A stretch of DNA of 64,000 nucleotides from NCBI RefSeq assembly GCF_003574835.2, contig NZ_CP063196.1, positions 682,001 through 746,000 on the forward strand. Direction: 5' to 3'. The notes below the pieces were generated by a model, which saw only the letters and a list, made by a program, of their open reading frames with translations, did not search any database and was not told the DNA's origin. The position numbers and the translations under genes were made by a program. The DNA comes from Thermobifida halotolerans (lineage in GTDB: Bacteria; Actinomycetota; Actinomycetes; Streptosporangiales; Streptosporangiaceae). Shown here in pieces: positions 27,337 through 36,332 of this stretch (its first letter is position 1; the number at the start of each line of letters is the position of its first letter).

Positions 27337-29149
27337 CGTTCACTCCCTGTAGAGCGCGTTCGCGGGAACGCAGCCACAACTCGACGGCGAGCGTCATCTC
27401 CAGACCCCAGTGCGGCCCGTGGGTCGAGTACGGCTGTCGCACCAGGTCCACCAGCGGCTCCGGATCGATGAGGCCCAGATCCGCCAGTCGGGACTCCCGC
27501 CATATCTGGACTATTCGGTCGTTGTGCGCGGCGAAGCCCTCCGCGGCGAGAGAGGTCCCGTCGGTCTTGGTCCGGCGGCGCAGGAACTCGTCGGGGAAGA
27601 TTCCGGCCATGGCCGCCTTCATCAGGGGCTTGAACTCGAACGGTGTCATCCGCCCCTCGTGGCGCACCCGCAGGCAGGCCTCCAGGACGCGGTCGTCGAG
27701 GAAGGGGGATTCCGCGGCCGGCAGCCCGAGGCCGCCGATCTGGTGGAGCATCCGCAGCTCCCGGGACGCGGAGCGGATCGCGGCCAGGTCGGCGTGCCTG
27801 CCCCGGGTGGGGGCCAGGGGCTCCAGGGACTCCAGCGCCCGGTCGAAGCGGGCCAGGACGCGCTCCCTGGCCTCGGCGGTCAGCCACGGGCCGCACTTGG
27901 GCAGCGTGTCCCAGCCGAACAGCGCGTTGCGGGGCGGCTCTCCGGTGGCGACGAGGCGTCGGGTGGCGGCGAACCACGCGCGGTGGTCGCGGCGGTCGGC
28001 CAGGGAGGTGACGGTCCGGGCCAGGGGCAGCCGGTGCAGCAGGCGGTGTCCGCGGACCAGGGGAAGCGCGGTGAGCGGGCGCTGGCGCAGCAGGTCGTGG
28101 TAGAGGCCGGGCTCTCCGGTCAGCACCTGGTCGCCGCCCAGGCCGTCGATGTGCAGGCGCGCCCCGTAGCCGTGGGTCATCCGCAGGCGGCTCAGGATGC
28201 GCGGGGCGCTCATGACGGCCACCGACGGCTCGTCCAGGAGGGGGAGCGCCTCGTCGAGTCCCGCGTAGAAGCCCGGGAGGTCTTGGGCGGAGTACACGAC
28301 GTGCTTGAGCGAGGGGAGGGCGCGCAGGGCGATCTGCGCCCAGTGCAGGTCGTCGTCGGTGTCGTCGCCGCTGGTCATGGTCAGGGCGACGACTTCGGCG
28401 GGGCCGGAGGAGGCCAGCGCGCACAGCGGGGTGGAGTCGAGGCCGCCGGACAGGTCGGCGCTGACCACCCGGCCGTCCCGGGTGCGGGCGGCCACCGCGT
28501 CGGTCAGGGTCTCACGCAGCAGTTCCGCCCCGGCGGCGACGTCCAGTTCCGGCTCCGGGGGCCGCCACCACCGCACCACCCGGTGGCCGCCGCCCCGCAG
28601 GTCGAGGTCGAGGCAGTGTCCCGGGGGAACCGGTTCGACGCCGGGCCACACGGAGTCCTCGCCGAGCGGGTAGGGCAGGGCGTTGAACATCCGCAACGCC
28701 AGGACGTCCGGATCGGGGGCGACTCCCAGCAGGTCGGCCAGGACGTCGGAGCGGTCGCAGACCACCCGGGCCGAACCGACCGGCGCGTGGAAGATCCGGC
28801 GCAGCCCGGAGGCGGTTCCCTGGACGCGCATCCGGTCGCCCACCACCGCGACGAGGTGGAAGCTGCCCGGCAGTGCGTGCGCGATCCGGTCGAGCCGTGC
28901 CACGTCGTCGAGCCGGTCGAGTTCGGCGCGCAGCAGGTCGGGACCTGCCGGGCAGCGTCCGATCACAGCGAGGCGGCGCTCTCCCGCCTCGACCAGTCGG
29001 AACTGGTCGTCGGGCAGCGAGCCCACGATCCAGGGCCGTCCCGAGCGGTGCCTCGCCAGGATGTGGTCCGGAGGAAGGCGGTCGGCCGCACGCCCGGAAG
29101 CACCCTCGTCGGGGAACACGGCGAAGTAGGGGCTGGTGCGGCCGACCAC
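27317..29149 (-). CDS. lasC: Lasso cyclase (asparagine synthetase-like)
   Basis: A 610-residue ATP-dependent macrolactam synthetase. The N-terminal 200 residues are a degenerate glutaminase-like domain. The C-terminal part has the PP-loop VSADLSGGLDSTPLC near 235 and later GGDQVLTGEP and ESPFLDDRVLEACLRVRHEG. It adenylates the side-chain carboxylate of the core Glu and joins it to the freed N-terminal amine while the tail is threaded. GTG start with GGAGG 5 nt upstream. It follows the precursor gene by 49 bp on the same strand. Length and motifs are normal for lasso C proteins. Confidence 0.95.
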   Translation of the reverse strand: MVGRTSPYFAVFPDEGASGRAADRLPPDHILARHRSGRPWIVGSLPDDQFRLVEAGERRLAVIGRCPAGPDLLRAELDRLDDVARLDRIAHALPGSFHLVAVVGDRMRVQGTASGLRRIFHAPVGSARVVCDRSDVLADLLGVAPDPDVLALRMFNALPYPLGEDSVWPGVEPVPPGHCLDLDLRGGGHRVVRWWRPPEPELDVAAGAELLRETLTDAVAARTRDGRVVSADLSGGLDSTPLCALASSGPAEVVALTMTSGDDTDDDLHWAQIALRALPSLKHVVYSAQDLPGFYAGLDEALPLLDEPSVAVMSAPRILSRLRMTHGYGARLHIDGLGGDQVLTGEPGLYHDLLRQRPLTALPLVRGHRLLHRLPLARTVTSLADRRDHRAWFAATRRLVATGEPPRNALFGWDTLPKCGPWLTAEARERVLARFDRALESLEPLAPTRGRHADLAAIRSASRELRMLHQIGGLGLPAAESPFLDDRVLEACLRVRHEGRMTPFEFKPLMKAAMAGIFPDEFLRRRTKTDGTSLAAEGFAAHNDRIVQIWRESRLADLGLIDPEPLVDLVRQPYSTHGPHWGLEMTLAVELWLRSRERALQGVNGGDNRS

Positions 29150-29198
29150 GGATCCTCCGGGGAACTCATTCTCGACGGGGAGAGTTGGCTATCTCACC

Positions 29199-29336
29199 TC
29201 AGACCATTCGGGGCAGGAAGAGCCAGAGTTCGAGGCCCCTGCCGGATTTGTAGCCGGTGGATTCCTTGAAGCCGCCCGCCTTGGCGATCTGCGGGGTCGT
29301 GTACTTCTTGCGCTGCGTCGGCTTCTTTTCCTGCAT
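29199..29336 (-). CDS. lasA: Lasso peptide precursor, fusilassin-like with a new core
   Basis: A 45-residue precursor. The leader (residues 1–28, KKYTTPQIAKAGGFKESTG at its end) has the RRE-binding pattern Y12-x-x-P15-x-I17, then G21 and F23, and the conserved Thr27 at the second-last position. The predicted core is residues 29–45, YKSGRGLELWLFLPRMV, 17 residues, with Glu at core position 8, giving a Tyr1–Glu8 ring and a nine-residue loop and tail. From memory, fusilassin of Thermobifida fusca has the core WYTAEWGLELIFVFPRFI with Glu at 9; GLEL and PR are shared. The ATG at 29336 is 8–10 nt after AGAAGAGG. The next in-frame upstream start would add an unlikely 35-residue extension. Confidence 0.93.
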   Translation of the reverse strand: MQEKKPTQRKKYTTPQIAKAGGFKESTGYKSGRGLELWLFLPRMV

Positions 29337-30154
29337 GGTCCGCCTCTTCTCTGATGTGAGGTATCCGGGTGAGCGCTCTGGGTAACTGCCGGCATGCGGC
29401 TCAAAGATTAGGGGACATCCGTGATGTATGGCAACAGACAAGGTCAGAAAGTGATTATGTGAGTCATTGATAACACAAAGGAAGGGTTGTTTTCTGTCCT
29501 GAAACCGTGCTCGAAAACATGTTCCGGCAGGTCACAGCTGTTGTTCGAGGGTTCTGCGGGACCGGGAGCACTCCTCTTCCGCGGCCTGGGAAGCGGCCGT
29601 CGCCTTCCCCCGGGGGGCGGGGTCCGCGCTGTCGGCGTCCGACGGCGGGCCGGGGCGCCCGTCCCGCCGCCGTGGCGGTTCTGTCGCTGGTCGCGGCAGG
29701 TGGAGGCGGTTGCGGGGGAGGGCGGAGGGCGGGAGTGGACGCTCGGGGCCGTCGGGAAGGTCGACGGGAGACAACACGTCCTCGGGCGCCGTCCGACCTG
29801 AGGAGAGTCCGACCGTGGGACCGGGAGCGCCCCGGGGCGGAGGCGGCGAAACGACGGACGCGGGAGGGATATTCGAATGGAGAATTCCCATTCGGTATTC
29901 GCATGACCGGCCGTACCGGGCCAGGTCCGGGCGAATCCTAGAGGGTTCGGGGGTGTGGGGCAAGGCGGCGGACCGGACGCGCTGGTTCGGAAGGGGGCGG
30001 CACGGGAAGCCGCAGCACTCTTTGTTCAGTATTGAATTTCTCTCGGGGGCCGGAGTCTGTCCGGACCGGGGCGGCGGCGCGGCGGCACCGCCCTCGGGAA
30101 CAGGGGATAGCCTCTGGTGGGCGAAGCGACCGAGAACGAACGGGTGGGGGCCTG
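29337..30154. other. Intergenic, lasso promoter region
   Basis: Positions 29400–29520 are markedly richer in A and T than the rest of the window and probably hold the promoter of the minus-strand lasso operon; I cannot fix the -10/-35. An imperfect inverted repeat surrounds AGAATTC near 29870–29900 (GAATGG … CCATTC). No coding sequence is supported between 29520 and 30154. Confidence 0.4.
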
Positions 30155-30739
30155 ATGGCGCGGAATCTCGCCGTGGGGACGGTGGTCTTCGGCGGTGTCA
30201 CGCTGCTCGGAGCGCCACTGGGACTGCTGTGGTGGCTGATCGCGCCGCGCCCCGAGGCGACCGTCACCTCCCAGGGACTCGCCCCCCACCCGGTCACGCA
30301 GACCTGGTTCGCGGTCGACGGCCGCTACTCGGTCATGATGCTGGCCGCGGGACTGGTCACCGGTTACCTCTGCTACCTCGCGCAGCAGTACGTGTCCCGG
30401 CGGCACTGGCTGGACCTGCGCCTGCCCACCCTGATCGGACTGGCCGCCGGAACGCTCGCGGGCTCCTTCGTCGCCTGGGGGGTGGGAGTCGGACTCGACG
30501 CCCGGGCCGCGGCCGAGGCGCTGCTGCTGGCCGGCCCCGGCGACGTCGTCCGCACCGGACTCACCCTGCGCTCCCACAGCGCGCCGCTGCTGTGGCCCTT
30601 CAGCGCGGTCCTGCAGTACGGACTGTTCGACGCGATCAACATGTGGCAGGAGGAGCGGTCCGGCGACCCCGGAGGTCAGGAGACGCCCCGGCCCGGAGCC
30701 GCCGCGGGCGGAACGGCGCGGCCGGGAGGCGGTGCCTGA
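30155..30739 (+). CDS. DUF2567-like membrane protein
   Basis: A 194-residue protein with four to five hydrophobic segments. The start AVGTVVFGGVTLLGAPLGLL, then WWLIAPRPEA, resembles actinobacterial DUF2567 proteins. After two further spans (SVMMLAAGLVTGYLCYLAQQ and RLPTLIGLAAGTLAGSFVAW) a C-terminal tail rich in Gly and Pro follows. Function unknown. The ATG at 30155 has GGTGGGGG 5–6 nt upstream. It converges on the padR gene, 20 bp away. Confidence 0.75.
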   Translation: MARNLAVGTVVFGGVTLLGAPLGLLWWLIAPRPEATVTSQGLAPHPVTQTWFAVDGRYSVMMLAAGLVTGYLCYLAQQYVSRRHWLDLRLPTLIGLAAGTLAGSFVAWGVGVGLDARAAAEALLLAGPGDVVRTGLTLRSHSAPLLWPFSAVLQYGLFDAINMWQEERSGDPGGQETPRPGAAAGGTARPGGGA

Positions 30740-30759
30740 CCCGTCCGGCCGCCGCGCGT

Positions 30760-31557
30760 TCACTCCGCCCCGTGGTTGCCGGTCCCGTCGACGTCGTCCT
30801 CGGCGAGGATGCGGTACACGCCCCGACGCGCCTCGGCGAGCAGCCGCTTGGCCCGCTCCACCTGCTCGGCGGTGCCCACCTGGGACACCTGGGCCGCGGC
30901 GGCGGTCAACTGGGCGGCCAGTGAGGCGAGTTCGGCGTGTCCGGCGTGCGTCTCCTCGTAGTCCCGGGCGGCGCTCTCCCACGGCGGGGTCAACTCCGCG
31001 GCGTGCTCGGCGACGTGGGCGTGCCCCTCCTCGGTCAGCTCGTAGGGGCGCCTGCGCCCCTCCCCGCCGCGTGGCGCGGGAGCGACCAGCCCCTCGTCCT
31101 CCAGTTGCTGGAGCATCGGGTAGACGGAGCCGGGGCTGGGCCGCCACGCGCCGTCGCTGCGCTCCCGGCTCTCCTTGATGATCTCGTAGCCGCTCATCGG
31201 CTTCTCGGTCAGCAGCAGCAGAATCCCGGTGCGCACGTCTCCGCGCCGGGCGCGCGGCCTGCGACCGGGGCGTCGGCCTCCGCCGCCGAAGAAGAACCCG
31301 TACGGGCCTCCGGGGCCGCCGAAGGGCGGGCCGCCGGGGGAGGCCCCCCACGGACCGCGCGGCGGCTGGGGCGGGATCGGCGGCTCGAAACCGCCCCGGT
31401 GGTGCGGTCCGCCGACGTCCATCCGGTACGCGAGGTCGTGGGCGCGGCGGTGGCGGCGGCCACCGCGCGACCGTCTCCCGCGCCCCCCGAACAGGCGGGG
31501 CGGGACCGGTCCGTTGTCGTCCGCCCAGTTCCAGGGCATCGCCATGGCAACCATCAT
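30760..31557 (-). CDS. PadR family transcriptional regulator with a Gly/Pro-rich N-terminus
   Basis: A 265-residue regulator. The PadR winged helix begins near residue 105 with GDVRTGILLLLTEKPMSGYE and continues SPGSVYPMLQQLEDEGLV and RRRPYELTEEGHAHV, a clear family signature. The C-terminal helices serve for dimerisation. The first 100 residues are an unusual low-complexity extension rich in Gly, Pro and Arg. Start ATGATG with AAAGGAG in front. A candidate operator lies 38 bp upstream of the start, so it probably represses itself. The inducing signal is unknown; no transporter is next to it. Confidence 0.92.
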   Translation of the reverse strand: MMVAMAMPWNWADDNGPVPPRLFGGRGRRSRGGRRHRRAHDLAYRMDVGGPHHRGGFEPPIPPQPPRGPWGASPGGPPFGGPGGPYGFFFGGGGRRPGRRPRARRGDVRTGILLLLTEKPMSGYEIIKESRERSDGAWRPSPGSVYPMLQQLEDEGLVAPAPRGGEGRRRPYELTEEGHAHVAEHAAELTPPWESAARDYEETHAGHAELASLAAQLTAAAAQVSQVGTAEQVERAKRLLAEARRGVYRILAEDDVDGTGNHGAE

Positions 31558-31594
31558 CGGTCTCCTTTCGAAACAGTAGCGACAGTGTTCTTAC

Positions 31595-31619
31595 TATCGC
31601 CATGCATAACGATATATCG
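31595..31619. promoter_or_regulatory. Candidate PadR operator
   Basis: Two overlapping inverted repeats: TATCG-N10-CGATA (31595–31614, with ATGCAT at its centre) and the perfect palindrome CGATATATCG (31610–31619). They are AT-rich and lie 38–62 bp upstream of the padR ATG, fitting autoregulation. Confidence 0.5.
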
Positions 31620-31721
31620 AATAACGGTCGCTGGCAGCGCCCAGGAAGGCGAACCCGGGCACCCGGCGTCCGGCCGCCCACGGCCGGGCGCCGTCGATGA
31701 GGGAGAAGACCGGGCGGCGCT

Positions 31722-32876
31722 TCAGGGACGTCCGGGCGACGGCCCCCTGCGGTCGCGCCCGTCGCGCGGAGGAAGCGGCGGCGCGGGCGGCAGTCCGTCG
31801 CCGTGCGTCACCCAGTCGCCGCGCGTGCCGTCCCAACCGAAGTCACCGCCCACACCCCGGTCGGGCGCGCCGAACGAACGCCCGCACGCCGCGCCGAAGG
31901 CGACCAGCCGGGACAGGCGGGGCGCGCCGGTCCGCGACGTGCCCCGCCACCCCTCGGGACACCCCCCGCGCAGGCCCTCGAACCCCAACAGCGCGACCGT
32001 CCGCAGCAGTGCGTCACCGTCGGGCGCCGACCGGGACGCCAGTTCCACACGGGCCTCGGACAACAGGACGTCCCCGGCGACCGTGCGCGGCCCCAGCCTG
32101 CCCCCGGTGCACCGGTAGACCGCGTAGGCGGCGCACCAGCCCGCGAACAGCGCCACGACGGCCAGCAGCTCCGCGACCAGTCCTCCGACGGCCGCGCTCA
32201 CCCCCGACACCAGGGCCGCGGCGCCCACCGTCCCCGCCGCCCCGCCGAACACCCGACGCGCCACGTGCAGCAGGAAGGGATAGGCCAGGAGCAGTGCGAG
32301 GAGCAGCGGCACCAAGGAGCTGTCCGCCCGGACCGCCCACCCCACCGCGAACCCCGCCGCCAGCGCGCCCGCGGCGCCGAGGCCGACCTGGGAGAGCCAT
32401 GCCGCCCGGCGCGCCCACGCGACCCGGCGCAGCCGCCCGGGCGCCAGGAACAACCCCAGCCGACGCAGCCGCCACAGCGCCGCGGTGACCGCGTCCCCGC
32501 ACGCGACCGAGGACACCAACCGGTCCACCGGAAACGGTCGGCCGTCCCGGAGACGCGCGGCGGGAGCGCGCACGAACGGAACGGCCGACAGCGGTGGGAA
32601 GGACACCCGGAAGCGGTCGGGAACCCGGGCGACCATGCCCGGCCCCCACGCCACGATCCGCCCGGTGAGAAACAGTTCGGCCACCGCCACCTCGCCCACC
32701 CGGGGCCGACCGCCCGAGAGCAGGGCGAGTTCGTACGGGCCGAGTTCGTCCGGTCCCACCGCGGGCCGCACCGGACCGGTCGCGCGGACCCGCGAATAAC
32801 AGATACGGGTCACCACATAGCAGACCGTGACGAGCAGGTAGTACGACACCGTGCCCAACACGATCGCGGCGACCAT
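31722..32876 (-). CDS. TIGR04222-type membrane protein
   Basis: A 384-residue protein with a short N-terminal span (IVLGTVSYYLLVTVCYVV), a soluble region starting PVRPAVGPDELGPYELALLS then GGRPRVGEVAVAELFLTGRI, two to four central hydrophobic segments and a C-terminal tail ending in low-complexity Gly, Pro and Arg. The D-x-Y-E-x-A-x-L-x-G-G-P-x-R region is that of TIGR04222 proteins, which are of unknown function. The ATG at 32876 has AAGGAG about 8 nt upstream and is preferred to one at 32918. Confidence 0.8.
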   Translation of the reverse strand: MVAAIVLGTVSYYLLVTVCYVVTRICYSRVRATGPVRPAVGPDELGPYELALLSGGRPRVGEVAVAELFLTGRIVAWGPGMVARVPDRFRVSFPPLSAVPFVRAPAARLRDGRPFPVDRLVSSVACGDAVTAALWRLRRLGLFLAPGRLRRVAWARRAAWLSQVGLGAAGALAAGFAVGWAVRADSSLVPLLLALLLAYPFLLHVARRVFGGAAGTVGAAALVSGVSAAVGGLVAELLAVVALFAGWCAAYAVYRCTGGRLGPRTVAGDVLLSEARVELASRSAPDGDALLRTVALLGFEGLRGGCPEGWRGTSRTGAPRLSRLVAFGAACGRSFGAPDRGVGGDFGWDGTRGDWVTHGDGLPPAPPLPPRDGRDRRGPSPGRP

Positions 32877-33021
32877 CGCGGACTCCTTGCTGCCCTGTGT
32901 CAACCGGATATTGATCACAGTAAGCCGGTTCTCCGCGTCTGGAAAGAGGAACAGCCCCTCCGCCTCGAACCCGCAGGAGGAAGCCAGGACCGCCTGACCC
33001 GAGAGGGCGGGTTTCGGATGG

Positions 33022-33062
33022 CCTCGGCCCCAGGGGCGTGTGGCCTCAGCCCCGGGCCGAGG
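33022..33062 (-). terminator. Hairpin at the 3' end of the ybaK-like gene
   Basis: CCTCGGCCC (33022–33030) pairs with GGGCCGAGG (33054–33062). The loop contains the stop codon of the deacylase gene and TGTGGCCTCAGCCCCGGG, a sequence shared with the repeats at 44571. Confidence 0.45.
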
Positions 33063-33561
33063 GCTGCGGGAAATCCGGCCCCTGGTGTCCCGCGGTGATC
33101 GGAGCCGTCCCCGCCCGGGTGAGTCGCACCAGGTCGTCCGGGGCCAACTCCATCTGCAGCCCGCGCCGCCCCGCGGACACGTAGACGGTCTCGTGCTTCG
33201 ACGCCGAGGAGTCGACCACGGTCCGCAGCCGCCTGCGCTGCCCCAGCGGACTGATGCCGCCGCGCACGTACCCGGTGGCGCGCTCGGCCGCGGCGGGATC
33301 GGCCATCCGTGCCCGCTTGCCGCCCACGGCCGCCGCCAACGCCTTGAGGTCGAGCCTGCCCGCCACCGGGACCACGCCCACCGTCAACGCGCCGTCGACC
33401 TCGGCGACCAGGGTCTTGAACATCCGCTCGGGCGCCACCCCCAGAGCCGCGGCGGCCTCCTCCCCGTAGGAACCCGACCCCTCGGCCTCGTAGGAGTGCA
33501 GGGTGAAGACAACCCCGCCGCGTTCGGCCGCCACCGTGGCCGGAGTGCCCCTACCGCTCAA
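33046..33561 (-). CDS. ybaK: YbaK/EbsC-type Cys-tRNA(Pro) deacylase
   Basis: A protein of about 171 residues of the YbaK/EbsC family, which hydrolyses Cys mischarged on tRNA-Pro. Pattern seen: GTPATVAAERGG at the start, ALGVAPERMFKTLVAEVDGA, and ATGYVRGGISPLGQRRRLRT, with K of FKTL as the expected catalytic Lys. The end (TVYVSAGRRGLQMELAPDDL) is typical. The start is a TTG at 33561 that places GTPA a few residues in, as usual; no better start is available. It ends in a hairpin. Confidence 0.85.
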   Translation of the reverse strand: MSGRGTPATVAAERGGVVFTLHSYEAEGSGSYGEEAAAALGVAPERMFKTLVAEVDGALTVGVVPVAGRLDLKALAAAVGGKRARMADPAAAERATGYVRGGISPLGQRRRLRTVVDSSASKHETVYVSAGRRGLQMELAPDDLVRLTRAGTAPITAGHQGPDFPQPSARG

Positions 33562-33590
33562 CGCTGCTCGCTTTCCGTGACAAGGACCGG

Positions 33591-34268
33591 TCAGTTGAGG
33601 TTGATCACCTGCTGCGGGAACCGCCCCGCGGGCAGCAGGCGAAGCGCCGACAGCACCCGGTTCTCCCGGCGCAGCAGGCCCGCGGCCAGCTCCAGGCGGG
33701 CGGCCGCGTCCTCGGCCTCCAGCAGCGCCTGCTTGTCGGACATGTCCAGCACCAGGGCGTCGGCCACCGAGTACGACAGCTCCAGCGGCTTGTCGGGAAG
33801 ATCGACGGTCTCCCCGACGGACACGCCGATGCGGTCGAGGCGCTCGCGGTACACCGTGAACCGCCGCGCCACCCGCTCGTTCCACACCTCGGCGTCCGCA
33901 CCGATCTCGTCGGGCAGCGAGGAGACCTCAGCGCGCAGGTAGGGCGTCTCCTCGTCGGGCTCGACCAGCTCCTCCACCCGGAACCGCGCCACTCCCGTGA
34001 CCACCAGGTCCAGGCCGGAGTCGGAACGGTGCTGCACCGCGCTGATCTCGGCCACACAGCCGACGTCGGCCATCTGGTGGGCGGCGCGTTCGCCCACCTC
34101 GTGGCCCAGCCTGATCCCGACCACCCCGAAGGAGCGGGGCCGGTCGGCGGGCAGCGCCATCAGATCGTCGACCAGTCTCAGATAGCGGTCCTCGAACACG
34201 TGCAGGGCCAGGGTCAGCCCCGGGAAGAGAACCGAACCGAGCGGGAAGAGCGGCAGCCTGGTGGACAC
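33591..34268 (-). CDS. LON peptidase substrate-binding domain protein
   Basis: A 225-residue stand-alone version of the Lon N-terminal domain. The start LPLFPLGSVLFPGLTLALHV, then FEDRYLRLVDD, is the diagnostic pattern; GCVAEISAVQHRSDSGLDLV and TGVARFRVEEL follow, and a helical C-terminal half. No ATPase or protease domain is present. Such proteins are common in actinobacteria and may bind misfolded proteins; function is unproven. GTG start; 29 bp separate it from the deacylase gene downstream on the same strand. Confidence 0.9.
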   Translation of the reverse strand: MSTRLPLFPLGSVLFPGLTLALHVFEDRYLRLVDDLMALPADRPRSFGVVGIRLGHEVGERAAHQMADVGCVAEISAVQHRSDSGLDLVVTGVARFRVEELVEPDEETPYLRAEVSSLPDEIGADAEVWNERVARRFTVYRERLDRIGVSVGETVDLPDKPLELSYSVADALVLDMSDKQALLEAEDAAARLELAAGLLRRENRVLSALRLLPAGRFPQQVINLN

Positions 34269-34320
34269 CGTACAAGTATGCCCGTCGACGTGGGCGCGGA
34301 CTCACGCGCCCGCGGACCGG

Positions 34321-34884
34321 TCAGATCGTCGCAGGTCCCGCTGTCTCGGGGGCGCCGGCCTCCGCCTTCGGCGACGCCTGCATGTCCCGGGCCACGAAGG
34401 TCTCGACGTCGAACAGGTTGCCGTTGGCGCGGTCCATGACCGCCAGCAGCGTGGACATCGAGGCGACCTCCTCGACCTGCTCCCTGAGGAACCACTGGAG
34501 GAACTGCTCACCGGTGTAGTCGTTCTCCTCCCGCGCGGCCTTGACCAGCCGGTGGAACTGCTCGGTGACCGCGCGCTCCTGCCGCAGGGCGAGCGCCACC
34601 AGGTCACGCGGGGTGTCGAAGTCGTTCTGGATGGCGTCGGTCGACGGAACCGTGACGGGCACGTCGTTGTCGACCAGGTACCGCAGGATCATCATCGCGT
34701 GGTCGCGCTCCTCGAGCGCCTGGCGGTAGAAGAACCCCGCCAGTTGCGGCAGGTCCCGGCTGTCGAACCAGGCCGCCAGCGCCACGTACTGCTGCGAGGC
34801 GGTGAACTCGTGCCGCAGCTGGTCGAGGAGGAGCTGGTGGAACCTGGACAGACCGTGTTCGAGGCTGTGCACGTTGGCAGTCAT
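34321..34884 (-). CDS. ftn: Ferritin
   Basis: A 187-residue four-helix-bundle ferritin. Ferroxidase ligands are visible: Glu in [22 protein letters not shown] (Glu and His) in the second helix, Glu near [14 protein letters not shown] and Gln/Glu in [14 protein letters not shown]. It oxidises Fe(II) and stores iron in the cytoplasm. The ATG at 34884 is used because the extra upstream residues ([10 protein letters not shown]) are atypical. It is divergent from hisD with 140 bp between them. Confidence 0.93.
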   Translation of the reverse strand: MTANVHSLEHGLSRFHQLLLDQLRHEFTASQQYVALAAWFDSRDLPQLAGFFYRQALEERDHAMMILRYLVDNDVPVTVPSTDAIQNDFDTPRDLVALALRQERAVTEQFHRLVKAAREENDYTGEQFLQWFLREQVEEVASMSTLLAVMDRANGNLFDVETFVARDMQASPKAEAGAPETAGPATI

Positions 34885-35024
34885 ATCGTGCAACTGACCC
34901 GGCCTCAGGGAATTATTCGGAGGATCACGGGACGACCGCGACATTCGGGAAAGCCCTGTCGGCCGCCGGACGGGCGCACCGGCCCCGAGGCCGCAGCCGC
35001 TGCGCCGCCCCTAGAATGAGGTCC

Positions 35025-36332
35025 GTGATCTCCCGAATCGATCTCCGAGGCAACCCCGCAGACCCGCGCGAGTCGCTGCCGCGCGCCGAGACCGACGTCG
35101 CGTCCGCGGTCGAGAAGATCCGTCCCATCTGCGAGGACGTCCGCCATCGCGGAGTCGAGGCGCTGGTCGAACTGGGAGAGCGTTTCGACGGGGTGCGTCC
35201 CGCCCACATCAGGGTCCCCAAGGAGGCCGTCGACGCCGCGCTCGCCGACCTCGACCCGGCGGTGCGCGCGGCCCTGGAGGAGTCGATCCGCCGCGCCCGC
35301 CTGGTCCACCGCGACCAGCGTCGCACCGACACCACCACCCGGGTCGTCCCCGGAGGCACGGTCACCGAACGCTGGGTGCCCGTCGACCGGGTCGGGCTGT
35401 ACGTGCCCGGCGGACGCGCCGTCTACCCCTCCAGCGTCGTCATGAACGTCGTGCCCGCCCAGGAGGCGGGGGTGGCGTCCCTGGCCGTGGCCTCCCCGCC
35501 GCAGGCCGACTTCGGCGGCCTGCCGCACCCCACCATCCTGGCCGCCTGCGCCCTGCTCGGCGTCGAGGAGGTCTACGCCGTGGGCGGTGCCCAGGCCGTC
35601 GCCATGTTCGCCTACGGCGCGGGCGAGTGCGCCCGGGCCGACATGGTCACCGGCCCCGGCAACATCTGGGTCGCCGCCGCCAAGCGCCTGCTCAGGGGCG
35701 TCATCGGCATCGACTCCGAGGCCGGGCCCACCGAGATCGCCATTCTCGCCGACGACACCGCCGACCCCGGCTACGTCGCCGCCGACCTGATCAGCCAGGC
35801 CGAACACGACGTCGTCGCCGCCTCGGTGCTCGTCACCCCCTCCGAGGACCTCGCCGAGCGGGTCGAGGCCGAACTCGCCGCGCGGGTGCCCGCCACCAGG
35901 CACAGCGAACGCATCACCCGGGCCCTGGGCGGCCCCCAGTCCGGCATCGTCGTGGTCGACGACCTCGACCACGGACTGGCCGTCGTCAACGCCTACGCCC
36001 CCGAACACCTCGAGGTCATGACCGCCGACGCCCGGGCCGTCGCCGCCCGGGTGCGCAACGCCGGAGCGGTCTTCGTCGGCGACCACTCCCCGGTGTCCCT
36101 GGGCGACTACTGCGCGGGCTCCAACCACGTGCTGCCCACCGGCGGCTGCGCCTGCCACTCCTCCGGGCTGAGCGTGCAGAGCTTCCTGCGCGGCATCCAC
36201 GTCGTCGAGTACGACCGCGCGGCACTGGCCGAGGTCGCCCACCACGTGGTGGCCCTCTCCCGGGCCGAGGACCTTCCCGCGCACGGCGAGGCCGTCACCG
36301 CGCGCATCCCGCTGGAGGAGCAGCAGGCGTGA
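35025..36332 (+). CDS. hisD: Histidinol dehydrogenase
   Basis: A 435-residue HisD, which catalyses the last two steps of histidine synthesis (histidinol to histidine, NAD-dependent, zinc enzyme). Seen: [51 protein letters not shown] (zinc-binding Gln/His), and APEHLEVM. The GTG at 35025 gives the normal N-terminus (SRIDLRGN); an ATG 9 nt upstream is the alternative. First gene of the his operon; its stop overlaps hisC by 4 bp. Confidence 0.97.
   Translation: MISRIDLRGNPADPRESLPRAETDVASAVEKIRPICEDVRHRGVEALVELGERFDGVRPAHIRVPKEAVDAALADLDPAVRAALEESIRRARLVHRDQRRTDTTTRVVPGGTVTERWVPVDRVGLYVPGGRAVYPSSVVMNVVPAQEAGVASLAVASPPQADFGGLPHPTILAACALLGVEEVYAVGGAQAVAMFAYGAGECARADMVTGPGNIWVAAAKRLLRGVIGIDSEAGPTEIAILADDTADPGYVAADLISQAEHDVVAASVLVTPSEDLAERVEAELAARVPATRHSERITRALGGPQSGIVVVDDLDHGLAVVNAYAPEHLEVMTADARAVAARVRNAGAVFVGDHSPVSLGDYCAGSNHVLPTGGCACHSSGLSVQSFLRGIHVVEYDRAALAEVAHHVVALSRAEDLPAHGEAVTARIPLEEQQA

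Noticed and set aside
29507-29941. 144-residue frame with a lipobox-like AAGGGGC
   Set aside because: No signal peptide of normal form, no start site, and Arg/Gly-rich composition typical of non-coding GC-rich DNA.
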